DNA from: Megalobrama amblycephala
Taxonomy: Eukaryota > Chordata > Actinopteri > Cypriniformes > Xenocyprididae
Direction of reading: 5' to 3'
NCBI RefSeq assembly: GCF_018812025.1
Contig: NC_063044.1
Span: 72,329,057-72,393,056, forward strand
DNA length: 64,000 nt
The notes beneath the pieces are model-generated. The model had not been told where the DNA came from, did no database searches, and saw only the letters and a program-made list of their open reading frames with translations. The position numbers and the translations under genes are program-made. Positions 12,750-22,975 of this stretch are shown one piece after another. Positions within the stretch are counted from its first letter, which is position 1. Each line of letters begins with the position of its first letter.

Positions 12750-14057
12750 CAGGGAGTGCAGAATTAAGAGTTGATTTTCTGATCATATTTTTTCCCAAGC
12801 ACATTTTACCAATTCCAATCCACATCAACTTAATAATCTATTAATATTGTTTTTAATCATTTATAAGTGATATATAAGTTCATGAAGGCTGGAAATGAAA
12901 AATGCTTAATTCAGGTGTGCAGAATTATTAGGCAGTTTTCTTTTACAGGCAAATGAGCCAAAAAAGAGATTTAACTCAGTGAAAAGTCAAAAATTATTAA
13001 ATACTCATGAGAAGGACCAATACAGCAATACTAGAAATTGCAAAGTTAAAGTGACCAAGGGAGCAAAATGCCTGGGTCAGCTCAGACAAAAAATGGAAAA
13101 GAAAAGACACATGTTAACGCAAAATAATTAAGAATTAAGGTGAAGAATTAAGTTGAAACCATGGAACCCTGTCCAGCGCCACCACCAGTGCAACCTATGT
13201 CCAGTGCAGGGGATCTCAGGAAGAGTAGACTAAAAGACCTGCTTGATAAGAACACACTGAAGGTTATAAAATACATGAAGACTGGGTTTTAATGCTTAAG
13301 CAGACAGCTTGAGAGTGACTCCTGTGGACCAGCACCACATCCTCTTGTACCACTGTTTGAAGAATTTATCCAGATCTGGCAAAGGTGTTTAGTTCACTTT
13401 TAGTCCATCTCTTATCCTGAAATGTCTGTCTTGCAGAGATGGACTAAAAATGATCTTCCAAAACACTGCCACTGGAAGATAAATTCTTCAAAGTGGTACA
13501 AGAGGATGTGGTGCTGGTCCTTCAGGAGATTCAGCTGTCTGTTTATAGCTAAAAACCAGTTTCATGTATTTTTAATGCTTGTATTCTTACAGTGCGGGTC
13601 ATTTTTTAGATTCTTTAGCCAACCTAAGTCTCTGAGATCCTGAGACCTTGCACTTCTGGAGACTCCAGGTAGGTTGCAGTTCTGGAAAATGGTGGCGCTG
13701 GAGACTAAAGGGTTCCTGATGGTTTCACACATAATTCTTAATTATTTTGCAAACGTGTCTTTTCTTTTCCACCTGTTTTTGTCTGACCCCGCTGAAAAAT
13801 TTTGCTGTCCCTTGGTCATGCTTTAACTTTGCAATTTCTAATGTTAGTGTTGTCCTTCTTGTATTTGACTTTTATGTTAAATTCTTTTTTGCTCATTTTG
13901 CCTGTAAAAGAAAACTTGCCTAACTCAGAATCTTATTATTGAACAATTAATCTTATAAAATAAAAACAATATTAATAGTAGTTATTAAGATTGATGTGGA
14001 TTGGAATTGGTTTGTGGGAAAAAAATATACAGAAAATATTCCTAATAATACTCCCTG
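12750..14057. mobile_element. 1.3-kb palindromic Tc1-type MITE nested in the transposon
   Basis: It starts CAGGGAGTGCAGAATTA after TA and ends with the inverse (TACTCCCTG) before TA, the Tc1/mariner target. The two halves are long imperfect inverted repeats; for example ACCAATTCCAATCCACATCA at about 12808 matches the inverse at about 13993. GCAGAATTATTAGGCAGTTT is internal. No transposase frame is seen. Confidence 0.7.
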
Positions 14058-14355
14058 TATTTATGATGTATTGTTTTTTTTAACCAATTTAAGATGTTTG
14101 ACAATGTTAAGATAAATATGTTGCATTTTGGCATGGTTTTTGACTTATTTATGAACTATTTATGGACATAAAATTAAATAAAAAATATCCTGGATTTTAA
14201 GAATATTGTGTCCCTGGCCTTCACTGAGCTCAAGTAATAGTTTAATGTACAAAAAATTGAATGAACTTGACTGTTGATGTCTTAAATAATAATGTCAAAT
14301 AACCAACATTTCTCAAAATGGATATATCTCGTTTTGCAACGAAACTCTTCAAGTT

Positions 14356-15003
14356 TAGGTTACCCAAAAATGACAATAATGTCATTTATTACTCACCCTC
14401 ATGTCATTCCAAACCTGTAAGATATTCGTTCATCTTCAGAACACAAATTTAGGATTTTTTTCAGATAAAATCTGAGGGTATCTGATCCACACAATGTCAG
14501 CACCTTTTGATGTCCAGAAAGGCAGAAAAACATGACGTAGTTAAAAACATATTTTAAAATAGTCCATGTGACTACAGTTCAACCTTTTTAAAAAATAAAA
14601 AAATTAACAACTTTATTTAACAATTTAAACCTTTGTCAGACGTAGTGAACTCAGCATCACATGCATGCGTCATGCTGATCACATGTTCAGTTTCGACCAA
14701 TACTGAGTTGGCATTCGGATGTAAACAACGAAGCCTGCACTGAGTTCACTATGTATGACAACGGTTGAAATTGCTTAATAAAGTTTTTTTTTTTTTTTTG
14801 CACAAAAAGTATTCTTGTCCCTTCATAACATTAAGGTTGAACAACTGTTGTCACATTGACTATTTAAAACATGTTTTTAACTACCTTTCTGGACGTCAAA
14901 GGAGGTGCAATGATGTTGCTACCTATGTGTGAATCAGATACCCTCAGATTTCATCAAAAATATCTTAATTTGTGAATTAAAAATTAATGAAAGTTTTACA
15001 TTT
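14356..15003. repeat. Foldback MITE next to the transposon
   Basis: Left arm CTGAGGGTATCTGATCCACA (about 14470) is matched inverted at about 14930-14950, and GACGTAGTTAAAAACAT pairs with a near-inverse at about 14870. ACTCACCCTCATGTCATTCC near its left end is a frequent cyprinid MITE border. No coding capacity. Confidence 0.55.
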
Positions 15004-15462
15004 GTGGAAAAACACAAGGGGCCATAATAGTGGCAGTCCCTGTCAAACTCTCTGATTCTATTTGGAAGCCCAGATCCCCAAAAACTGGACCACCCTCATG
15101 CTACTGTTGATTTGTCTAACTTGATATGTAGTCAGGACTGTGGGCCACTTTCCCAACAGCAATGTTTTGCCTTTTATCTGTTTGTCTCACAGGAGCAATG
15201 TTGCAAAAGTGGCCTCATGTGGTGTCCTCCAGCATCGGTGCAACCATAAATGCCAAACTTACCGAAATTAGAGTGAAAAATAAAACACAAAAACATCCAG
15301 AAACCTCAATGCTATTTGAGGATTGATGGGCATAGCAGTATGTTAAAGGTATTTTGGTGTTGTTTTTTGTTGTATGTTGTTTTTTCCTAAGCAAAGTTCA
15401 GTTTGCTATCAAGTTCTAAATGACTCATTGTGGAGTATAATTTGATTTTGTTACTTTGTGTA

Positions 15463-15468
15463 AATAAA
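15463..15468 (+). promoter_or_regulatory. Polyadenylation signal of the BEN gene
   Basis: AATAAA lies 137 bases after the stop of the last BEN exon, within TGTGTAAATAAAACTTC. It is the first canonical signal downstream of that stop. Confidence 0.5.
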
Positions 15469-15469
15469 A

Positions 15470-17257
15470 CTTCTTCCATCGCAAATTTGTGTGAGTTATT
15501 GACTGAAATCATATATGATTAATACATACAGAGCTATTGAAATATTGACTGAAATCATGTATGAAAAATATATGTAGACATATAGTAATATTAATGCTGT
15601 AATATATGGAATTAGGTGTAAACAAAGTTTTAAGAGTAGACACACCATTTCTCTGTTAAAAACATATGAAATACATATAAACAAATTACACAAAATGTAT
15701 AAAAATCAAATATGACTTTAATATGACTAGCATATGATTCTTTCTAAGAACTTTAAATGATTTGTAAATGAATTTCCTATATTTTCTACTAAAACCATAC
15801 ACAATTGCATACTGTTGTCATGTAAAACTCATATAAGACTTTATGCAGTATTCATTTATGACACAAAAATCCCATGTAAGTTGTATGTGTGCTTTTTAGT
15901 ATGAAAGCGTCCATAATCGGTCTGATTTTGTATATGACATGTATTGGACTTATATGAAACACATATTCTGGGCGATTTGAGTAAGGCCGGTAAAGCAAAG
16001 AGCGGTTTTGGCCCCATGGCAATTGCGATTAAAGCTATAATTTAAATTACATAAATTAAATAATATTGTCAAATAAAAAATCTATTGTAAATGTTTGCTA
16101 CTCCCCTAAGCAACTTTCAAACTATGTTTCTTTCACACTCATGTTATAAACTAGATGAACCTGGAAGTGCAAAACCAATGTTTTCTAAAATCGTGCCCTA
16201 TGTAAATTTGGGCAGTGGCTTTCTTAAAGGGGAACTGCATTGGGTCGCGAACCGGTGGTTGGGGACCCCTGCGTTAAATAACGATATAGATGCAACCCTT
16301 GAAGCAGAACATTTGTGTGGAAAAAATTACTATGTCTTTAACACAGATTTGGAAATTCTCAGACAGCTCTTAGTGTCTTTCACTGCCATGAAGCATCGGT
16401 ATAAGAACGAATCCATTCCCATAGGGAAGACAAACCACTTTCTTCCTCGGTTCCTGTTGCTCATTGAGCTTTCTTTTTCCCGATCTTGTTTCATCTCTTA
16501 GAAGGGCTATGTTTATAAGCCTGGAATCGCATGGACTGTCAAAGAAAATATCTAAATTGTCAAGGTGCTACACATTGCGCACACACATTTGATCAGTTAT
16601 ATTTTCTTGACAGCTCAGCTCTTGTCATATATCATAACTATGCAGTGTTTTCAGCCACAATATTGTTTTTTTTTAAGTTTTCAGACATCTGAATATGCAT
16701 AAGCACCAGTAAAACAATACATTTAGATTTTTACTAAAATAAAGCTTTATTTCTAAGCTTTACAAAGGTTTGTACAGGCTCTCTGTTACATCCAAGGGCT
16801 TTTGTACTGTCTGCAAAACAGCTATACAAAATGCTGTCATTTTATAAAATAATCCTTTAAAGAAACAAAAAGTTAATTTCCTGCCTGATTTAATATAGTA
16901 ACATATTCAATGTCTACATGGCGGTAATTGTGAAGCATTTTGGGTGGATTTTAAGTTAAAATGTAACTGTTTCAAATAGTTTATTCTTTTTCGATACATG
17001 AACATACCTTTTTGTATCTGGAAGACAAGGCCATGTGGCTTTACGTTGATTGAACCCAATAGCATTGACAGAAAGCATGTCAGTTCTTACTGTAAAGTAC
17101 AATAGAAAATCATAATAAGTCAGCTTACAAACCTGACTTGGCCGTATACTTTGTGGTCAGGGCACATCTGGAGAGAAAACTATTGACTTGCTCTATTTCT
17201 TCACCAAGAGTGTCTCTTTTCCTAGAAGTTTAATGACATCACGGGCTGTAAATTAAA
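15470..17257. other. Intergenic stretch, repeat fragments only
   Basis: No supported gene. At about 16230-16270 GGGTCGCGAACCGGTGG leading to GGGGACCCCTGCG resembles the end of a hAT-like non-autonomous element. The rest is AT-rich without motif-bearing frames. Confidence 0.35.
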
Positions 17258-17327
17258 GGTGCCCTATATTGTAAAATTGAATTTACCTTGGCATAGTTAA
17301 ATAATTAGTGTTCTGTTAATAATTAGG

Positions 17328-17522
17328 ATGCTGTTATACCGCTCTGACAAGGTGTGCCGCATCGTGCTGGCCTGTGGTGTACTGCACAATGTTGCACACG
17401 GGCATGGGATACCACATGGTGAGGTGGCAGCACCACCAGATGACTCTGACCCAGGACCAATGTATGTGCAGCCCAACCAACAAGCCGTTCAGGCCCGTCA
17501 ACATGTGATTGCCACAATATAA
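17328..17522 (+). pseudogene. PIF/Harbinger transposase C-terminal remnant
   Basis: The frame encodes KVCRIVLACGVLHNVA then HGIPHGEVAAPPDD and ends after HVIATI. The IVLACGVLHN motif is typical of the C-terminal end of Harbinger (DDE_Tnp_4) transposases. The catalytic core is missing, because a TTAA-type MITE end (about 17258-17325) lies directly upstream. It pairs with the Myb-like remnant at 18430-18785 on the other strand, as expected for a Harbinger element with two proteins. Confidence 0.6.
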
Positions 17523-17610
17523 ATGGTAATCGGAGACAAAGTTAATTTTTTTACCAATTCCTTTAATGAGTGGCTTATGTCTGTGAGTGCGTCAGTGATA
17601 TTTTTCAGGT

Positions 17611-18430
17611 GACTGTTAAAGGTGCCCTAGAACGTTCTTTCACAAGATGTAATATAAGTCTAAGGTGTCCCCTGAATGTGTCTGAAGTTTCAGCTCAAAA
17701 TACCCCATAGATTTTTTTTAATTAATTTTTTTAACTGCCTATTTTGGGACATCATTAACTATGCACTGATTCAGGCTGCGCCCCCTTTAAATCCCGTGCT
17801 CTCTGCCCTCCTGAGCTCTCGACTCTATAATACATTGCATAAACAAAGTTCACACAGCTAATATAACCCTCAAAATGAATCTTTACAAAATGTTCGTCAT
17901 GCATGCGGCATGCATGCATCGGATCTTGTGAGTATAGTATTTATTTGGATGTTTACATTTGATTCTGAATGAGTTTGATAGTGCTCCGTGGCTAAAGCTA
18001 ACATTACACACTGTTGGAGAGATTTATAAAGAATGAAGTTGTGTTTATGAATTATACAGACTTCACGTGTTTAATAATGAAAATAACGACAGTCTTGTCT
18101 CCGTGAATACAGTAATAAACAATGGTAACTTTAACCACATTTAACAGTACATTAGCAACATGCTAACAAAACATTTAGAAAAACAATTTACAAATATCAC
18201 TAAAAATATCATGTTATCATGGATCATGTCAGTTATTATCGCTCCATCTGCCATTTTTCGCTGTTGTTCTTGCTTGCTTACCTAGTCTGATGATTCAGCT
18301 GTGCACAGATCCAGATGTTAATACTGTCTGCCCTTGTCTAATGCCTTGAACATGGGCTGGCATATGCGAATATCAGGGGCGTACATATTAATGATCCTGA
18401 CTGTTACGTAACAGTCGGTGTTATGTTGAG
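17611..18430. mobile_element. TTAA-flanked MITE (AAAGGTGCCCTAG family)
   Basis: It starts TTAAAGGTGCCCTAGAACG. The characteristic stretch TGTCTGAAGTTTCAGCTCAA and the TTAGCTGTGTGAAC motif (as inverse) recur at 26078-26362 (inverted) and at 51286-53292. It has split the Harbinger remnant. TTAA targets point to piggyBac- or Kolobok-type mobilisation. The right border near 18430 is approximate. Confidence 0.55.
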
Positions 18431-18785
18431 ATTCGTCTGTATGTTCACCCATAATAGAGGCAACTCTCTGCTCAAAGGGTGTACATTCATTGACCCCTTT
18501 ACCACCGCCTGTTCTGCCCACACTTTGTCAGTGCGCAGCAGTTCTCTGTTAAACTTCCACCTTTATGTCAGACCATTTCTTTTTAAGATCATTTACAGGC
18601 TGATTTTCAGATCCCACCTCAATGACGGCGTAAGCCAAACTCTCCCACTCATATTTTTTCCTTTTGTTATTAATTCCGGAAGACAAAGTTACAAATAAAA
18701 TATTTTTTCTCATTTCTACCTCCAATAGTAGCACCTCCAATTCACTTTCTGTAAAGTTTTGTTTCTTGCTGCTTGCTTTTGCCAA
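18430..18785 (-). pseudogene. Harbinger Myb/SANT-like DNA-binding protein remnant
   Basis: From ATG at 18785 the minus strand reads KKQNFTESELEVLLLEVE, then NNKRKKYEWESLAYAV and LKKKWSDIKVEV, then stops. A second frame slightly downstream carries TGGGKG and TPFEQRVASIMGEH, the usual continuation of this protein. These are hallmarks of the Myb-like (trihelix) partner protein encoded by vertebrate Harbinger transposons. A frameshift and the MITE insertion have broken it. Confidence 0.6.
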
Positions 18786-19077
18786 AGTGGACTCATTACC
18801 ATATTAAAATTGATTTAATTAAGGGAGGAGACTGGGTGGGGTGTTGTGCTCATGCTTAATTTTATGTTAATTGGGATGTACAAAGAGATTATGCGTGGGA
18901 TCCTTCGTATGCAGAGACTCATACACCTGTTTTTTTGTTGTTGTTTTTTGTGCATACGCACATTTACAGCTTTGTCTGTACACAATGTTTTAGTATGAAT
19001 TCAACGCAACTCTTTGTACATGAAGCCCCAGGGCAGAGAACTGTCCGAACACCGGATCAAAACGTAGGGCAAACTAG

Positions 19078-19880
19078 TGATGTTACGTATGACACTGAGG
19101 CTTCGATGTGCGTATCGCGCATGCGACACAATTTCTAGCGAAGCCCATAGACAGTAAAAGAAATGGACACAGCGACCCCATTGGAACTCAATTGAGACAA
19201 GTGAAGCCCATTTTTAGCGATTTTTAGCACTTCCGTTTCTGACGCGCAGACTCAAACTAAGCTTGATGACGTCAGCAACCTGTCTGACAGATGTAAATCA
19301 TCTAGTAGCTGTGCGTGAAAACTGCCATCGTTAATCTTGCAGAGACGGCGAGCTTGAGCGGGGATTTCTTTGGCGTGAGTGAGCAGGAGTAAGTATTCTG
19401 ATTAATTATTTTGTATAGTATTTTAAAATGTAACGCCAGTACGCCATATTAAGTTAATGCATACTATTGCCTGCGAGCTTCTCTTCCTGTCTGTACGGTA
19501 ATTTCTCTACTGTGCGACAGAGAGTCGAGTGGTTATGACGCAATCGTTAGCCTATTTTTACAAAAACTGTTTCTACGGGGCCATAATGTAACATAGAAGG
19601 TAATGGAGCCCTTTATACATTGTCGTGTATCTTTAGAAATAAATAATGGACAAATGGAGTCTTTAAACGCCTCAGATGTAAAGTTATTCGCTGTCAAAGT
19701 GACGCCAAAATGAATGGGAGTCAATGGGATGCTAACGCAAGTGAAGTTCTGCTACAAGATGGCGGCACGCGGCCGACTTCAACTTCCGGTCGACTTCCTT
19801 GGGCACTGGCGAAGCCCCGTATCGGGGTGTGTATTGGTCACGTGATCGATGACAAATGAAGCATCACTTTCTATCCAATC
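19078..19880. repeat. Non-autonomous DNA element, CpG-containing
   Basis: Matching short inverted features occur near the ends (AGTGATGTTACGT and TCACGTGATC-type sequences; GCGAAGCCC near 19138 and inside the right end). The interior is mildly GC-rich with no open frame of interest. The borders are approximate and the class is uncertain. Confidence 0.3.
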
Positions 19881-20476
19881 ACGTGCGCGTTTTGCTTTGC
19901 GTATCAGAAGGTTAGAACCCCAGATCTTACTTAACGAGTCCTCGTTGGCTCAGTCTGGTTGATGGGTCAATAAAAACAATTAACACAATTTTATCCCCTT
20001 TCTGTCTTTCCTACAGTTACACAAGCACTATCAAAGTATCATAAGCACATTTAAAAACAGATGATAGTATAACACAATGTCCTTTTTCACTAGTGAATGC
20101 GTGTAGAGATAAATAGTACATTACATCATATTAAATCATGTAAGGTCATATTATATTTTATTGTCACACTTTAAAGGGTAAATTAATTTATTTAATGGAC
20201 AAATGAAACACACGTGTAAGGCTTTTATTTGTACACATAACATTGAAACTGTGGAGCGTGTGGTGGTTACGTCATCTGACAGAGCTTCTTCCAAAAGCTT
20301 CTGGCTGATATGTTTTAAATAAGCACCAGATGGCGCTGTTCTCGACACTCTTGAAGCTTTGAATCTTTTGAAATCTAAAATCTTGCCTATGGCACCAACA
20401 TTATTTAACATAATACTGATGAGTTGTAGGTGTGTAAGTTGTTTTTGTACTAATAATTGAGTGCCAAAACGGGCTG

Positions 20477-20729
20477 TTAAATTAGTTCACTTTCAAATAA
20501 ATTTTTCCTGATAATTTACTCACCCTCATGTCATCCTTGATGTTTATGTCTTTCTTTCTTCAGTTGAAAAGAAATTAAGGTTTTTGATGAAAACATTCCA
20601 GGATTATTCTCCTTACAGTGGACTTCAATGGCCTCCAGACGGTTGAAGGTCAAAATTACAGTTTCAGTGGAGCTTCAAAGGGCTTTAAATGATACCAGAC
20701 GAGGAATAAGGGTCTTATCTAGAGAAATA

Positions 20730-20760
<31 letters not shown>

Positions 20761-21315
20761 TTTAAATATGTTTCATCAATAAATGTTCATCTTGAACTAG
20801 CTCTCTTCTTCTTCTTCTCTATTAGAATACCAGCAGTGTAGACGCTGCTAAGTGTATTACTGCCCTCCACGGGTCAAAGTTTGAAGTAGTTGTTACTTGA
20901 ACTAGCATATTGTATATGACAATTTAGTTCAAACTTTGACCTGTGGAGGGCAGTAATACGCTTAGCAGTGTCTACACTGCTGGAATTCAAATTGAGAAGA
21001 AGAAGAAAAGAGCTAGTTCAAGATGAACATTTATGGTTAAAACGCATAATTTTTTTTTTTTTTTGACAGATCGTTTCTCTAGATAAGACCCTTATTCCTC
21101 GTTTGGTATCATTTAAAGCCCTTTGAAGCTGCACTGAAACCTTCAAACCATTGAACCCCAGTGAAGTCCACTATATGGAGAAAAATCCTGGAATGTTTTC
21201 ATCAAAAACCTTCATTTCTTTTCGACTGACGAAAGAAAAACATGGACATCTTGGATGACATGGGGGTGAGTAAATTTATCAGGAAAAGTTTATTTAAAAG
21301 TGGACTAATCCTTTA
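20477..21315. mobile_element. Foldback MITE (ACTCACCCTCATGTCATCC family)
   Basis: The left end (TTCCTGATAATTTACTCACC) and right end are long inverted repeats, both containing the TTCAATGG and AGACGAGGAATAAGGGTCTT blocks. Inner arms with GACGCTGCTAAG at about 20840 pair with about 20965. A related left arm recurs at 24015-24270, and the family border occurs again at about 45842. (TA)n and poly-T runs sit at the tips. Confidence 0.65.
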
Positions 21316-21546
21316 GCAATGAAGACTTTTCTTGCTATTGATTTAATAACAAATATGTGAAAGATTACATTTTTAATTTGACTGAACCTTTTAGCAATAC
21401 TTTAGTATTGAATGAATTGCATTTAATTTTGGTGCATCTTTTACTTAAACTGATTCTTGAAAGATAACTTTTTACACCTTTTATACCCATGTTTAGGATC
21501 AAATGAACTTGTCCACATTTTTATATTGGTGAAACACACTGAGATG

Positions 21547-22975
21547 AAATGTGTTTCAATTTGGACACATGAATGAACTCTGCTTTATGAACTCAAACAA
21601 CATTTTTAACATTTGTGTTTGTATCATGTTTGTCACTGTTTGAGTATTACTAGAAAGATTATCTGATAAAAAATGGTTACATTTCTATGCACTTCTGTGA
21701 TTGTAGACAATGCTGTGTGTGAACAGGACTTTTATTTTGGAGTGATGACATGATGTCATAAGACTGCGCCGCGCTCCTGCATCTGCTGTGATTCTGCTGA
21801 AGAAAGGTTTGTTTTAAGAATTTAATCGGTTTTAATCGATGAAGAAAGTTCATTGATTTATAGTTTTTTTTTTTACAAGCTTTGTGAAATATTAGTTTAT
21901 TTACTATTTAATGTTGATAAATTTATCTAACTCTAATGAAGGATATTTGTGAGTAAAGCTCATATCCACTGATGAGAAACAGTAAACCTGCGTCTCATTT
22001 CTCTCTATATATCATAAATCAGTTTATCATGAACACGAGTTCAGTCTCTGGAGAGTCATGATGGAGAAACTGAACTTTTCAAATCCGAGTCAATTGAATC
22101 AAACACTTTGAGAAATGATTCAGTGAATCACGACACACGCTGCTCAAACAGTGAACATGAACGACAACAACAAACACTAACAAACTAACTAATCATGTTT
22201 TCATCAGTCATAAATGCCTAAATATAAAGTTTATTAATTTGCAGCGTTAGTTTTGAGTGTTTTTTGTTGTTGTTGTTTGAACAGGTCCATTTAAGACCAT
22301 TAACTCTGTTAATTATTCTCTTCTTAAAGATGGAGTTTATTAAAGAGGAAACTGAAGAAAATAAGATTAAAGATGAGACTGAAGAAATAAAGATTGAAGA
22401 AACATTCAGTGTGAAACATGAAGATACTGAGGAACAAACAGGTTGGTTTCTATTCTCACAGCTGAACTCAGTCATTTGATCATTATTAAAATGTCCAGCT
22501 CTACAGAAATAGAGAATATTTTGTGCAACATTAAACCCAATATCTTCTTCTGAATAGAGAACAATGAAAGTATTTTTTTCTGTTCATGCTCAAAAGTGCT
22601 GTACTAACATTTAACATACCTGAACATAAATAGCAGTAATTGAACATTAAATCAAGCAATAAATAAGTCCTGATTGAAACATTTTACATCAATAATCATT
22701 TCATGTGTGTGTCATATGAAGGAAAGTCAGCAGGGCGTGTAAAACATTTTGAAGTAGAACCGAGTGAACTGATAATATTTGATGAAACCAGTGAAAAATA
22801 TTTACCTTGTCATTTGTGGTTCAGGTGTAGGTTAGAAATCAATGAGCAGATTGAGGCTAGAGGTGAAATTATGTGAAAATTAGATACCGTGATTATTGTG
22901 ACAAAATTATCATGGTTATCAATCACATGTTTTTGTTAAAGTTCTGATATAAACTGAAATAAGTTCAAAAACATT
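21547..22975 (+). repeat. Duplicated FiNZ-ZNF 5' region, copy A
   Basis: This segment (upstream sequence, noncoding exon, first coding exon, start of intron 2) aligns along its length with 49630-50945. Shared landmarks include GAACAGGACTTTTATTTTGG, TCCTGCATCTGCTGTGATTC, CAGTCTCTGGAGAGTCATGA and the intron stretch CAACATTAAACCCAATATCT. Differences are substitutions and small indels, so the copy is old enough to have diverged but is easily recognised. Confidence 0.85.
21740..21806 (+). other. Noncoding exon 1 of FiNZ-ZNF gene A
   Basis: A conserved block ending CTGCTGAAGAAAG before the donor GTTTGT at 21807. The same block with donor occurs in gene B at 49785-49843. The exact transcription start is not visible. 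The upstream GTGATGACATGATGTCATAA is palindromic and CRE/AP-1-like and is shared by both genes, so it is a candidate promoter element. Confidence 0.5.

Larger units (their letters stand above)
9337..14350 (+). mobile_element. Complete 5.0-kb DNA transposon, AAGT target duplication
   Basis: Left end GAAGAGTTTCGTTGCAAAAC at 9337, and its inverse at 14331-14350. The match extends about 26 bp with one mismatch. AAGT is duplicated directly outside (9333-9336 and 14351-14354). Related subterminal motifs (CAAAACGCGATA at about 9497, a partial copy at about 9527, inverse GCGTTTTGCAAA at about 12646) look like transposase binding sites. It encodes one two-exon protein (9821-12358) and lies in the last intron of the BEN gene. 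A palindromic MITE (12750-14057) has inserted into its 3' part, so about 3.7 kb is original. A 4-bp target duplication is known for Sola, Academ and CMC-type elements; which one applies, or whether this is new, cannot be settled from the sequence alone. Confidence 0.85.
5299..15326 (+). pseudogene. Coiled-coil + BEN-domain gene with frameshifted BEN exon
   Basis: Exons follow acceptors at 5299 (to about 5408), 8024-8198, 8642-8790, 8944-9155 and 15193-15326 (TGA). An AATAAA lies at 15463. The 5299 block encodes KELELQLESD and a basic KKR stretch. The 8024 exon encodes a charged heptad-like coiled coil (EIQKKLKEVEEENETLRND). The last two exons encode a BEN domain: FVRTLLTAVF, then ALDKMKVEAIY across the splice, then AMLQKWPHVV and INAKLTEIRVK. 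BEN domains mediate protein-DNA and protein-protein contacts in chromatin and also occur in viral and transposon proteins. One extra base (or two missing) near 9105 breaks the frame between NLRGTSKGF and GPQLQALDK, so the product as read is truncated before the end of the domain. The donor at 8199 is GC. An exon joining 5408 to 8024 in phase is not found. It could belong to the same transcription unit as the Ulp1-PHD block upstream, but that block ends in a stop. Confidence 0.6.
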
